DNA of 64,000 bases from Moringa oleifera (taxonomy: Eukaryota > Streptophyta > Magnoliopsida > Brassicales > Moringaceae), in NCBI GenBank assembly GCA_021397835.1, contig JAJFZO010000256.1, forward strand, positions 2,030,501-2,094,500, given 5' to 3'. Each line of letters opens with the position of its first letter. Position 1 is the stretch's first letter. Below the pieces are notes generated by a model, which searched no databases, had not been told where the DNA came from, and saw nothing but the letters and a program-made list of their open reading frames with translations. The translations under genes were made by a program, and so were the position numbers. Below, piece by piece: positions 1-12,233 of this stretch.

Positions 1-38
1 TGTTCAAATCTCATTTTCTTTATCAATTTTTTTCGAAG

Positions 39-755
39 GTTTGTTTCGGTTTTGGGAAGCGTAGAGTCAATGATGCCGCTTCATAGTGCTATTGCTTCTG
101 CTAGGCTTAAATCGAGCATAGCTGTTGACTCCTCCTGCTGGAGCTGGCTTTCTCAGGGTAACTTGTTTGTTTCTCTGATTTCTTTATTGGTTTTTTCACT
201 TTGATATTTGCTTTGGTTGGTGCTCCATTTCTAGTGGTTTTCTAGTATATGATAACTTATGTGCTTTTAGTTTTTAAACTCCCTCAGTCCAATACTAGGT
301 GACTTTTAGTTACTATTTTGTGCTTTTGTATGTCGTTCTGAGTCTTTCATTAAGATCATCTTTGCTTTATATGCTACGAATCTTTGGCCATTATTTGGTT
401 GGGAAGTATTTGAGTAATGATGGGGGATGCTCTAAAAAGGTTGTATCCAACACCCCCCCCCCCCCCCCCCCCCCCTTTTTCTTCCTGGGGCAACATTCTT
501 TTCTTTGTTTTATTTATCTCAAGAATCATAATGAGGTTATTGAATTAAACCTATTTCTATTATTCATAAATTTGAGCATCAGATTATGTTTTTAAGTTGA
601 TATTAAATTTTCCACTTACAGTTTCAGGCATGATGGGTTCTCTAATGCTGTTTACTCTGTCAGCTGGCAATGATTGCTGCCTCTGTTCTGGTATAAAATG
701 TGTTTTCTGACTTGTTCTTCTACTTCGTGCAATAGGACTTGCAACACCATTGTGA
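39..755 (+). CDS. NFD6: NFD6/NOXY2-like mitochondrial small protein, 3' part
   Basis: The window opens near the end of an intron (pyrimidine tract, then AG at 37-38). Coding exon 39-157 carries the conserved block MMPLHSAIASARL, then SSIAVDSSCWSWLSQG. A donor GT lies at 158. The last exon, 736-755, follows an AATAG acceptor and adds GLATPL and a TGA stop; the joined glycine codon is G157 plus GA736-737. This tail is typical of the plant family named after NUCLEAR FUSION DEFECTIVE 6 and NOXY2, which are small mitochondrion-targeted proteins of poorly known biochemical role. The N-terminal targeting exon lies outside the window, so the gene is partial because of the window edge, not broken. A 63-nt optional exon may lie at 628-690 (see findings). 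The family call is firm; which paralogue this is cannot be decided. Confidence 0.8.
453..475 (+). repeat. poly(C) tract in an intron of the NFD6-like gene
   Basis: A run of about 23 cytosines is followed by TTTTT. It lies inside the last intron of the NFD6-like gene. Homopolymers of this length are unstable and are read poorly by most sequencers, so the exact count is doubtful. Confidence 0.9.
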
Positions 756-3700
756 CCAGGCCTGGTGGATCTATGTGGGACAATAAATGCATAGGATATA
801 TTTCAGTCCGTGAAAGAACAAAAATCCTTGGAATTAAAAAAATTTCTGTGATTTGTGCAGTGTATGCAATTTAACCAAGTTTAAGTACTTGTATTTATGT
901 TTTCTTGACCCTTTTTGTCCCTAATAACCCTTTTTTTTTTTAACCTCGGAGAGATTAGATTGGTAGATTTCTCATGGATTAATGCTTGATTTGCTCCATT
1001 TTTTATTGTGCGAAGAGTTCAGTGTTGTAATCTATTTATTAAATCTAGGCCATCCTAAAGTGAATTTGTTGGAAGTTTCGGATGCATTAATAATTGCAGG
1101 CTCAGTTAGAGAATTTTTTTGTGGATGACTACATGAATAAATTTCAGAAGTAGAAATCTCACTCATTAGCTTCTACATATGCATAGCAACAATAGAGGAT
1201 CTAACGGGCTCTTTGAATCTCAATGGTGTTGTGAGGCCTCACCTAGGAGTGACAGAAGGATGTGTGGCATATCGCAGTCCCTTGCCATGTTAAACCTGTA
1301 TTGCTTTTCCTGTGTATCCCGGCCACTAGATTGAGGAGATCTTTTTTTGGGAGCTTCTGTAACATAGAGTGAAAGATTGAATGGTGCCATTCAGGGCTTG
1401 ATGTGACTTGATGCTTGGAATGGCATGGAGAACTTGGTCAGCCAGGCTCAGTCTCTGTGCCATGCAAGTGAAGTGATAGCGTGGCTCAATGATTGACCCT
1501 GTTGAACCCCATCCCCCACCCCAAAAAAAAAAAAAAAAAGAAAAGGCAGGTTAGAGTTGTGGGTAGCTGTTCTAGGACTTAGAAGTGCTAAATGAAATCA
1601 TACAGCCACACACTTAAACCCTTTTCTTGCGCATTGTTGATCCCCTTTATCATGTTAGCTGTGCTGCTATGTATTCACTAGATGCAAGGATAGGCTCGCA
1701 AAGTGCTTTATGAATGGCGTTGATGTTATACACCCAGTTTTTGTGTTTCCTTTCATCCTTTACTTAGTTTCCCTGAACCTACCTTTTGAGAGAATAGATG
1801 CATAGTGAGGCCTCCTATGCATGGACGCATCAGTGATTCATATCCAGGGATCTAATGTCAAACTTCCTATCTCTTTCGAAAGCTTGTTTTACTGAAGTTG
1901 TTAGTTTAAGTTTCGCTCCAGGACTGTGCCACTTGTTCTAATGCTTTCCTCACCTGAAATATGATGTACTCGCATTGTCATTTTTCCCTCAAAGGTCATG
2001 AATAGATTGTTTTCTTATATGTACTTCCTTGCTTCTTCAACATGTTTAATGCCTTACGTCTACTTAGCAAAATTCTCCTTTGTCCTTTATTTTGGGTTTA
2101 ACTCCTCTTCCATCTACTGATTGTCTTCCACATTTCTTCATTGATATTTCCTAGAATTTGCAGTTCCTCGGTGACTAACGGCTTCTATCATCTCCAACCT
2201 GATTCAACTGCATTTGAGTGGTTCTCTTCTACTTGTGTCAATCCTTCCTCCCCTTTTTGACACAGCCTTTCTATTTATGGCCATTGATCGGGTGTTATAT
2301 CCTTTCACTTCTGTAAGGTAGATAACTTAAGCGCGCAAATTTTTCCTATCAAAGTAATGTATTTTAAACCTGTTTCTAGTTTCCTCCTTGCATTTTGTTT
2401 TCTACGAATTCTGGGTTTAATAAATATAAAGGCTAAAGGTGCAAAGACTTTTGGGACCCTATCTGTCAAGACTTGAAGGGCTAGAGCATCGGGATCTATG
2501 ATGTTGGGTTGTTAAACTTGGAGCACTGTCAGTTGATGATTCTCAGATTTTGAATTTGCTTTGTTAGTCACTAGTTTAATATAATATAATTGCTGACATA
2601 ATTTTAAATTCTTGAACTTGCTTATGAAGTGCTGGTTCATACCCACAATGACCCTTATTTTGAAGGACCAATTAAAGAATTGTTTGTTAGTTAGCATATC
2701 CTTAGGCTTGATTTGACTGTTGTGCTTTATGTAGAATGCTTGCATTGAGAAATGTTAAAGTGATTGTCTAAAGTATCATTGATGGTAATGTGGAATATTA
2801 GAAGCTGCAAGTAGATATTTTATGACTTCGATAGGATCTGATTGTTCCCTGTGTAAGCTGATGTCTTTAAGTCCTTTAGCAGTCTCAATGGTACAATCAG
2901 TTAAGTCATATGATACGTTGTCGGCAAAAAGTGGTTTTTCGTTTTCACTTCTTTAGCTGAAGTTAGTTGCAGTTTTCTCGTGTGAAGTGCAGAATGGGAG
3001 TCATCATGTTCCTCCCAACCCCATAGACTTCTAAACATTCTTGTAGCTGTCCCCAGTATAGTATTTGCATGAAATTTTACTGATAATCTTTTCCAGATTC
3101 AATTGAATTCAATCTTTTTAGGATGGTTTGAAGGGTGAGCTCAATGCAAGTGCCTACTTGATGCAGGCAGTATCTGGGTTTAAGTTTCAAGGTTTTGCCT
3201 TGTTCACTTCTTTTCATTACATTTTTCTTGATCTTTTCATCAATAAGGAGTAGAATTCTCTGCTGATCTTTTTTTCAAAAAAATTGACAAAAAGCAGATC
3301 AGTAGAACATCTTGCCTCTAATGATAATAAACTCTCTCAACAGTCATCCAGTCAAATGTATTCTCTTATTTTGTGTACAACCAACATTCCCAGAAACACA
3401 TTGCTGCATGTTTTAAATTGAATTTATTTTTACACGCAGTGTTCCTGCAAGTTTCAATATTTTTTACTCTCTCATTCAGAATTCAAGGTTGTGACATGTG
3501 GGTAACAGATTAAGGTTGATGGGGTTTTCTATGCCAATAAAGTGAGTTAATTAGTGTCTATTGTCAAAGAGATTAACCTAGCTCACTCTAAACAATTTTC
3601 TGAAGTCTCAAATGTTGTTGAGATACTTGAATGCTCTTACTTTTGCATCTTCCCTTTAGAAGTGCCAATGAAAATTATGAGAAAACATCATTATTAACCT

Positions 3701-4094
3701 ATATATGTCATGTGCTTGTCAATGAGAAGTCGCAACTGTTAGCCTGAAAATTTCATGTGCTTGTCAACGAGAAAGTTGTGATTGTCAATGAGGAAGTTGT
3801 GATGGCAAAGTATTTTTTTCAAATGATAAAGCATAGTATGTGTTTGAGATTTTCGTAATCAAATTGAGTAGCTCCTTAAGGTTAAAGTCAGTCTATTATG
3901 GATGAGAAAATGTTTTTGATTTTCTTATAAAATTCAATTAGGACCAACATGTTGATTAGATATAATGTTTTTTTCTTATTATTAGAAGAGGCAGGAATTA
4001 CCTTTGATCATATATATTTTTCTTTTGGTGGCGTCAAGAAGTGACCAATTGATTCAAGTCTTCTGGATGTGGAAGGGAACCAAATTTATCCTAA
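756..4094. other. gene-free region downstream of the NFD6-like gene
   Basis: The first one to two hundred bases are probably the 3' untranslated region of the NFD6-like gene. Beyond that I see no ORF with a recognisable domain, no tRNA and no splice-linked coding exons. Base composition is moderate (not the extreme AT richness seen later), with an A-run near 1523-1540. It could hold a noncoding transcript or a decayed repeat, but nothing supports either. Confidence 0.5.
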
Positions 4095-4880
4095 TGGCAT
4101 GTTTGGTTCATGGAATAGAATAGAGAATGAATAGAAAAGGTATTCTTTGGGAATAGAAAAGAGAAGGAAAAGAAAAGAAAAAGCATTATTATGTTTGGTT
4201 TATTGGAATTGAATAGAGTATGAATTCGTTTTCATATGTTTGGTTCATCAAAGAATAAGCTAGGAAAGTAATTGAAGCAAGTTTAAAAAACTAGTATACC
4301 CTTCAACTAAATTAATTATAATTTAATTAATTTTTATTAAAATAATATTAATTAAATAATATATTAATAATTAATTTTATTTTTAAATATTAATATTATA
4401 AAATTAAAACTAATTAATATTTTAATAAAAGTAATATTTTTTTTGATAAATTATTTAAAAAATAAAAAGATGTTATTATTATAAAAATAATATTAATTAA
4501 ATGATATGTTAATAATTATTTTTTATTTTCAAATATTAATATTATAAAATTAATATTAATAGTAATTAATATTTTGATAATAATAATTTTTTATTATTTT
4601 TTAGTAAATTATTTTTAAAAAATAAAGTTATTATATATATATAGTAATTTAAAAATTTTATCAATGGTATATTGGGAATAGAAAAATATAGCAATTCCTT
4701 GTTTTCATGGAATAGCAATTTCGAGAGTTCACTTCGGAATAGCTATTTCGGGTTTTCAAGGAATAGAAATTCTTTAAGGAATTACAATTCTGTGACAAAA
4801 ATGAACCAAACATTGGAAAAGCAATTTCATACAAAATAAAATAGGAAAAAAATTGGTATTTCTACCAATCAAACATGCTG
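4095..4880. mobile_element. PIF/Harbinger-like MITE, about 786 bp
   Basis: The left end reads TGGCATGTTTGGTTCATGG. The right end, read on the opposite strand, starts CAGCATGTTTGATTGG. The two share GCATGTTTG as terminal inverted repeat and are flanked by TAA on both sides (4092-4094 and 4881-4883), the target-site length and sequence expected of PIF/Harbinger elements. Subterminal copies of ATGTTTGGTT recur near 4192 and 4238, and in inverted form near 4800-4813. The core (about 4290-4660) is nearly pure A/T with no coding capacity, so the element is non-autonomous. Superfamily assignment rests on TIR and TSD only. Confidence 0.72.
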
Positions 4881-5630
4881 TAATAGTATAAAATAATGAA
4901 TTGGTAGATAAGCTTGAAATAATGTAATCTTTAAATGAATTGATGGGACTGATGCCATAGGGAATTGAAATTCAGCTTCATTTGGCATGAAAACAAGTTA
5001 AACCTGGAAAGTACTCCATAAATACATTATAGTTAGTTGATGTGAAATGCATGATTTGTGACTGCAGGCTCATAATTAGATTTCTATTAGTGTAAATTAG
5101 ATTTGGACTTGACAGAACATGATGGAATCTTGATATCCTAGTTGAGCTTGGATTGATTCTAATCTGCACTTGATTAACCATAGAAACGTATATCAGCCTA
5201 ATGTCAATCTTCTTTCTCGAAAATGGAGTACCTGAATTTGAAAACTTGCTTGATCAGGACACCAAACCAAAAATAGGAAAAAAAAAAAGAAATTGAGAAA
5301 AAAGTAGAACTAAATTAGTGCAAAGTTTTATTGGTAGAGTTGTTAAAGGATTTCATTGTGACATCAACATCTTGACTTAGATTAATAAGATAAAACCCAT
5401 ACCAATAACTAGGATTGAAGGTTTCTCCATCACATTAAGTTTTACCGTGGAATTTGGACTCCAACTTTGAAATCAAAGCTTGATGAGTTTTTTTTTTTTT
5501 CAGAATAATGAATATTTATGGTTGTTTTGAATTTTAACTTTTTAATAAAAAATTAAATATTTTTTAAAATTATGTTGAGTTTTTAAAAAAAATTATAAAG
5601 TAAATGTCATCTAAACTTAGAATGTTGTCT

Positions 5631-5677
5631 ATTTTAATTTTAATTTTAATTTTAATTTTAATTTTAATTTTAATTTT
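5631..5677. repeat. hexanucleotide microsatellite (TTTTAA)n
   Basis: About seven to eight head-to-tail copies of ATTTTA/TTTTAA sit in an AT-rich block, ending in a T-run. Confidence 0.9.
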
Positions 5678-7420
5678 TTAAATATTTTAAAATAAATTAT
5701 AATTAATAAAAAATAATTAAATTAAACTTTATTATAAAAATTTAAAAATTAAAAGTATTCATATTGAAAATCTTGTATTATGAATTTTAATTTGAAAATT
5801 TTTATGAACATTAAGAGATGTTTGAACTGTTATCACAAAAAACTTTAGAATTTTTTAAATATTAAAAATATATTTTTAAAAAAGTTATTATAAAATATTT
5901 AAAAATTTTATAATAAATAAATAATTCATAATTCAAGAATTATTTTAAATTAAAATATTGATCAAATTAAAATGTAAATTTTATTTGTTTATTTTTAAAT
6001 ATTTTGATGATAAAAAATATATTTAATTTTATTAAACCAATTTAAATTAATATTTAATTTGATTATTTTTTATTAATTTAACATTTATTGAGATATATTT
6101 TAAAATTTTAAATAAAATAAAAAATATTCTTTAAATTTTTTAATAAAATTTATTATTTATTTTTATATTATTATTATAAATTATAAAAACACATTTTAAA
6201 ACAACAGAAAGCCTTATCTCCTCCCAATGTAGATGGAAGCAAGACAAGACAAGGCAATGGGCTGGCCTTCATCTGTTCTCTACCAATTTGAGGGCGGTCT
6301 TGCACAAGTCGACGAGAAATGTGTCATCTGTCTTGGGGGATCCATTACCCGTGTGCTTTTAACGTGAAATGCCAACACAGAACTGATTGCTTATCCAAGA
6401 ATAGGAAAAGTTTCAGCGGGGAATGGGAGAAAAGATAATAGATTTCAGAACTTAGGTGGATTTTCGTTCTCTCCTAAAAAGAGAAAAGAAGGTGGAACTT
6501 TTGTGAATTCGTTTTCTGTCCCAAGTGGCGTGGGAGAAAAGATGACAGATTTCATGAACTTGGGTAGATTTTTCTTTCTCACCTAAAAAGAGAAAAGAAA
6601 GGTAGAAACTTTGTGAATTAATTTTCTATATCAGACTTAAAAGGACTTCATAGATCTAACCGAAAAAGGAAAAAGGCTCCGTAGGTCATCTGATCAAATT
6701 TCAACTACCCACTGATTTTAGCTTAATAATGACGACTAGCTCTATTTATCAAGATAGCTTTGCAGTTAATGAACAACTAAGGAATGCTAGACCCGTTGAT
6801 ATCTCTCAGATCTGGTTTTAGCCATAGAAAGTTATGAATAGAATCTTGAAGTTTAACCAATGACAAGGATATACATCTGGTTGTGAACCTGCATTTCTTT
6901 CTTTTTTCGGATAAGATCGGTAGAATAGTAGATATATAGTGACCCCACTACTCCAATGTCATACGTATTATTGTTACTTGTAATATCAACAAAAGAAAAT
7001 ATTTTTAAGACAACCCAGTGTTTTTCTCAAAGTTTGAGCACCTGGGTTGTTCTCTGTTCTGGTTTTGGTTGATGGTAGATTGATTACTTGTTAATCAAAA
7101 CAGAAATCAAAGAACGACCCAGTTTTGCCTATGAATTTTGCAGACTGGGTTTGTGCTTCTTCCTGATTTCGTGGCTGGGATTGTTTACAGACAGAAAGCA
7201 AAAGGTATGTTTTGTTGTGTTGAAGGAGACACCACCCCTCGCCAGAGCGTTCTAAGCCGTTGTGCTTTTTGATTTTGGAGGACCAACAAGAAGATTGAGG
7301 ATGTGAGATATTTGTGGTGAGTTTTTCTGGGGTTAATCCTTTGATCAAATCTTTGTGATTCTATGAGCTCTGATGGCGCTTACACAAGTACCCACATCCA
7401 CACACACCCCCTCCTTCTCC

Positions 7421-7448
7421 CACACACACACACACACACACACACACC
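7421..7448. repeat. (CA)n dinucleotide microsatellite
   Basis: About 14 CA units lie upstream of the At1g01500-like gene. The Cys-Val-rich ORF read across the opposite strand is an artefact of this repeat. Confidence 0.95.
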
Positions 7449-8341
7449 ACTCAGTGTTTTTGTCTGTTTGCGTGACGTGAATGATTTTGTCTGCTGCCTG
7501 TGGTTTCATTCCTAAGCTGTAGGGATTTATCATGTTTTCTTTCCCGTTTTCTCCGTTGTCATGATCAATAATAAGACAGTTTGGCAGGATAATTGGTATG
7601 GTTTTGGTTAGTATTGGCTTCTCATCTAAACAAAATCCAATTAGAGAGTGATATTAGATAAACCATCTTCTTTTAGCACACATGGGAGGTTCCGGATAGA
7701 ATTGGGATATCAGAAAGACTACCATATAAAACACAATTTCTCTCCACGGATGACCAGAAACAAGTTTGTCTCGTATTTCCCTCTGTTTCTCTGGTGCTAC
7801 TGGTATGCTTCTCTCTCATCCAATTTTTTAATTCGTTTCTTTGTTCATCTTTCTCTTTTTCTTCTGGGGTTTTGTTTGTTGAGTCTGGTGTTTTTCACCT
7901 CCAATTAGGTGGAGAGTGCCCATTTTGTTCAGCTGTTGGTGTCAATATTTGTTGGGTTTCAATCAAATTGTTGGATTTTTCTCTGATATTTCTCATCTTC
8001 AAACCCCTTGTTTGTTCCCCGATTCTGGTTGTCCTTTTGGCTGTTGTTATGCCTCTGGTTCTTCCTCTGGTTAATTAACAGCTTTTCTTTTCTGAGTTCC
8101 GTTCATCTGCAAGTAAATGAACTGTCCTTCTTAAGCCCTTTTCTCTGCAGCTTCATTTTCTCCCTCTCTACGCCTCCTCTTAGTTGGGTTTCTCTCCATT
8201 TTGAACTGTGCCTCTGTGTGACTCATCATTGTTAATTTCCTCAGAATTTGATCTAGATTCTTGTTTGATTTCTGTTTTTTTCTTTGTGTTCTAATGAATA
8301 GACCAGTTGCATTCCATCTGTTTCAATAAAGCTACTCCAAC

Positions 8342-8362
8342 CTCTCTCTCTCTCTCTCTCTC
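8342..8362. repeat. (CT)n tract in the presumed leader
   Basis: About ten CT units lie roughly 190 bp before the start codon of the At1g01500-like gene. CT/GA tracts are common in plant promoters and 5' leaders and can bind BPC/GAGA-type factors; that role here is only inferred. Confidence 0.85.
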
Positions 8363-8550
8363 CCTTCTGGCTTCAACCATTTCTTCTGAGTTTTTAATGT
8401 ACACAGCTTCTTGTATGAATTCCATTAGTTTATTCTTGCTACAGATTCTCTTGGTTCATATGAGTTTCTCTTTTATGGATTTCACCAAATCTTCGACTCA
8501 ATCGAGTTGGGAAGATTTCATTTCATCCGAGGATTCAACTCTTTAAGGCC

Positions 8551-10391
8551 ATGGAAGGAGCTTATGAAACATCGAATGAAAATGGGCCAATTGACAATGT
8601 CCACATGGTGTCAAGGAACTCTTACTATTCATCCACTAAGGGATCATTACCTTGGCTTGATTTAAGAGTTTTCTATGTGAGAGTGAGCAAATGCGAGATA
8701 GATGACTCGACTCCTGAATACCTCACAGTGAACCATATTCCATTTGATCCCAATACCCTTCTTGAAGTCAATGGCGTTAGAACTAGCATCTGTTCTGATG
8801 GGGCATCAACTCTACTCAGAAGGGATAGGTTGGACAAGAGATCTGAAGAAGCTATCTTCGTGAGCACTGATAGCATAAGGATGACTGGAAGTGTGAAGTT
8901 CGAGGTTTTTGATAAGGATGTTCTTCTGCTCTCTGGGGTTCTTAAATTGTCCAATAGTAATGGTTTCACTGGGGAATCGAGAAACCATGGCCAAAGATGG
9001 AGCATGAATTGCGAATCAAATACAACAGTGGGCACTGGCTTTATTAAGGCAAGACAATATATGGGTCCAGACTTGGTTTCACCTACAATCGAGGTCTACG
9101 TTGCAGGGTCTTTCTCAGGATCTCCAATCATCTTAACAAAGACTTTGCAGCTTGGTTTCCGTAAGAAGCAAACAAGGATGGGGATGCTGGAGTCTATACC
9201 AGAATATGAGGCAAGTGAAGGGCAGAAAGGAAATTCTTCGAGGCTTGCTCTACAGGTACTTATCAGTCTAATCTTGAATATAGAAAATGAAGTTGCTTAT
9301 GCTTCAAATCTTTTTTCTTTTTCTTCTAATCTAGCAATAGATCGAACTGTTTAATTTCATTTATATGATTCCCATCCAAATGCTTCTATTTGTTATATTA
9401 TACATCCCTCTGAGTTGTTCGCATACATGAAATCCTAAACATTGAATGTCATAGAATTACAGTCTGGTTCCTGTTACACCTCTTGTTTCTTGCAGGTATC
9501 TCTCTAAATCTTGAAATTGTCTAGTAAACCTTTTGATTTCTCGAGGATTAAAATGACAGTCGCCTGGAACGGTTGTGTAATGTTGCAGAAGTTTCATGGG
9601 AGAGACAATGCCATACCCATATATCAATCTCATTTTGCCAGAGGCTGACCTAGATATTAAGATCATGTTGGTTCTGTTGATCTGATTACTTAGGCCTGTT
9701 GATCAATTTTAGCATTGCATCTCTTAAAGAGATTCGAGCCATTTGCATTTGAAAAAAATATCCACCAACATGTCCCAGAGTAGCGCTTTGACATAACCCT
9801 AGGCCTTCATGTAAGTAGCAGGTTTTCTGGCTGTATCAAATCCAACCTAGCAACAGGAAAAAAAAAAAAAAGGTGGAAAGACGACAATGTATAGAAAAAG
9901 GAGGTTTCCTGGACAGCTTTATTACCATAATTAGTTGGTATCCCTGCAGCTTGCATAAAGAGAGATAACCATTGTTGAAATGGGGATTGCCTCAGTTTTT
10001 GTTCATTTATCGTAATTTGCTTAACTAGTGATCCTGGTGAAGTTAAGATGATGTTTGGGTACTTTTCTTGATCAAATGCAAGAGGTTAAGAGTCTGTTTC
10101 ACTTCCATGTGATTCGGTAATTACTATTTCTGCTTTTCATTTCCTTCTTCAACTTTGCAGATGTCAATTTACTCAAATCACAAACTGGCAGAAAGTGAAG
10201 ACTACAGCCATTTGCCCTCCGGGACAGAATATTGGGAAGGTGAAGATGGTGAGCTCTCCTGGTTTAACGCCGGTGTTAGAGTGGGTGTTGGTATTGGCCT
10301 CAGCATCTGTCTTGGCATTGGTTTAGGAGTTGGTCTACTGGTTCGAACTTATCAGGGTACCACTCACAACTTCAGAAGGCGACTCCTATAA
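8551..10391 (+). CDS. At1g01500-like membrane-associated protein
   Basis: Two coding exons, 8551-9255 and 10161-10391, join in frame (CAG before GT at 9256; TTTGCAG acceptor ending at 10160) into a 311-residue protein, close to the length of Arabidopsis At1g01500. Diagnostic blocks are PWLDLRVFYVR near residue 34, NHIPFDPNTLLEVNG and RRDRLDKRSEEA. The C-terminus is a glycine-zipper hydrophobic segment, about residues 273-296, followed by RTYQ and a basic FRRRLL tail. Databases sometimes label this family as erythronate-4-phosphate dehydrogenase-like, but I see no Rossmann-fold dehydrogenase motif and would not assign that activity. The long soluble part with one C-terminal membrane segment suggests a tail-anchored protein; this is inference. 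The start is chosen because ATG 8551 has an AAGGCC context and a stop precedes it in frame. Confidence 0.9.
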
Positions 10392-12233
10392 TCTACATTT
10401 TCCTATGGCTTTTCTGTTCCGGTGTAATAATATCAATCTCACGCGAGTCACGATCCTCAGGCAGCTAACCAGCTGTAATGGTGTCTCTGACATAACCATG
10501 TTGTTGATTACCTGCTTATTCTTGCAAGCAAGTGGTGACAAAACTCGAGCTTTTTCCTTGGTTTTTCTGGGGATCGGGCAACCTATTCATCTGAAAAAAA
10601 TAAGAGGGTAACTATGTTTCTTGTGTGGCAAAATAAAAGCAGGAAACTTTGCCAACATTTTCTGCACTTTAGTTTTCGTATGAGATGAGTTCATGACAAG
10701 TCAAGGTGCTGCTGATGTAGCTAGTTCAGTTGCTTGCCTTTGAATTCAGATAAAGCTCTTCTCGGGTAAGTATGTTAATAGATAGCAATCAAGATTTTGT
10801 AAAGGAAAGAAATCCGAATCACTTTTATCAACTGGTTTCCAAATTTCAGAAATGTGTTTGTCGCCGTCATATCTGGTACCTAATATAGCTCTTAGGTCAT
10901 GGGGAAATCCCAAGTTTTCACATTTTAGCTATAGCCCATTTGTGGAGACAGTTGTGTTTTTGACAGGAAATGGCACCCAATATTGGACTTATTAAGGTCA
11001 TCAAAACTTGAATGGATTAAACTAATACCACTAGTCCAAACTGTACCCATTAGCTTTCAAAATTTATTGGAAGTGTTAAAAGGTACCTGAGTGTGGATTG
11101 AAATCTTATTAATTTGAATTATGTTAATTAAAAAATTAATAGAAAAAAACTTTCTTGATCATGGTCATATTTGCATGCTCTTATTTGCACAATATTGAAT
11201 TTTTTGATTGATTGACTGGGCTCGACTACCATATGACCTGTTAGATATGCGTAGTATAATCTACCAGACGCTGAGATCAAAGAATATCCACTCAAAATGA
11301 AATCAGTGCTGCTGGCATTTCAGGAACCGGATGCCAGAAATCAAGTTTCCTTTCCTGTATAATTCCATGAAAGCAAGCAACGATCGTATTCAGGAAGTGG
11401 TAAATGTATGACCTCAGTGAATTTGGCAGACCAAAGTGTACCAACAGAAGGATAGATGATGAAAATACAACAGAAAAGAGACCAGAGCACAACTTATGAA
11501 CCCAATTTGAAGCAATAATTTACCATTGAAGACCACCTACCAGTCAAGCTTAGGGGATCAATTTAGTTAACAAGAGAGGTGATAATTGACCATTTCCCTG
11601 ATGCTCAGGAGTGCTGGTAAGGCCAGAAAGTCCTTGCAGTTCCACCATGCGTAGAAGAATACAAAGCTAGCAAAAGGGAAATGATGTCAACAAATTGAAC
11701 AATGTTTACCTAAATGCCAATCACTTCCTAGCACCACTAAGGCATTCCGAGTGTAAGCGTGATAGTCCTGAGCTTCTCTAAAGTACACTAGCTGGCCTGA
11801 ACTGCAAATACATACATATATATATATATACATAAATATATATATACATACATACATACATACATACACACACACACATAGGTAAGTAGAAATAATGTTT
11901 CAAGAAAATGACTCGGAGAAACATCAAACGAACAAGATGACTGCACATGAGGCTGAAAACACCAAAGTATCTACACTTTAGCCACAATGAGCCAACTAAA
12001 CCTCTCAAAAATAAAGGTTAGAGAAGGGGCATGAAAGCCTACCAAGGCACAATACCAGAAGAATTCAGGTTTGCTTCTATTGCGGAAAATTGAAAGATAT
12101 ATGTACAACTCTAAATAACAGCTAATATGCACAATATTGACACAGAAAGCTTAACCTTCTAAACGAAGGTAGCTCGAGGGGGTGGCTGACCCTTCATCTC
12201 ATGACACCGTGACATTGATATGAAACATTGTTA
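10392..12233. other. intergenic region between convergent genes
   Basis: The two flanking genes point toward each other, so this 1.8 kb should hold both 3' untranslated regions. No coding block is recognisable. A TA/CATA microsatellite lies at 11808-11879. Confidence 0.55.
11808..11879. repeat. compound (TA)n/(CATA)n/(CA)n microsatellite
   Basis: TA units pass into CATA units and then CA units over about 70 bp. It lies just past the 3' end of the BTB gene. Tyr/Cys/Val-rich ORFs on the minus strand here are repeat translations. Confidence 0.92.

Larger units (their letters stand above)
4881..8550. other. intergenic DNA, AT-rich block, and leader of the At1g01500-like gene
   Basis: No coding exon is recognisable before 8551. 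About 5500-6190 is extreme AT-rich repeat DNA. From about 6200 composition becomes normal; the last 700-800 bases are CT-rich and probably contain the promoter and 5' leader of the downstream gene, possibly with a leader intron ending at a TTGCTACAG acceptor near 8444. No TATA box could be assigned with confidence. Confidence 0.5.

Noticed and set aside
7345..7533. Minus-strand ORF with a run of Cys-Val
   Set aside because: It is the translation of the (CA)n microsatellite, with no family motif.
11687..12008. Two minus-strand ORFs rich in Tyr, Cys, Val and Met
   Set aside because: They read through the TA/CATA/CA microsatellite in the 3' flank of the BTB gene.
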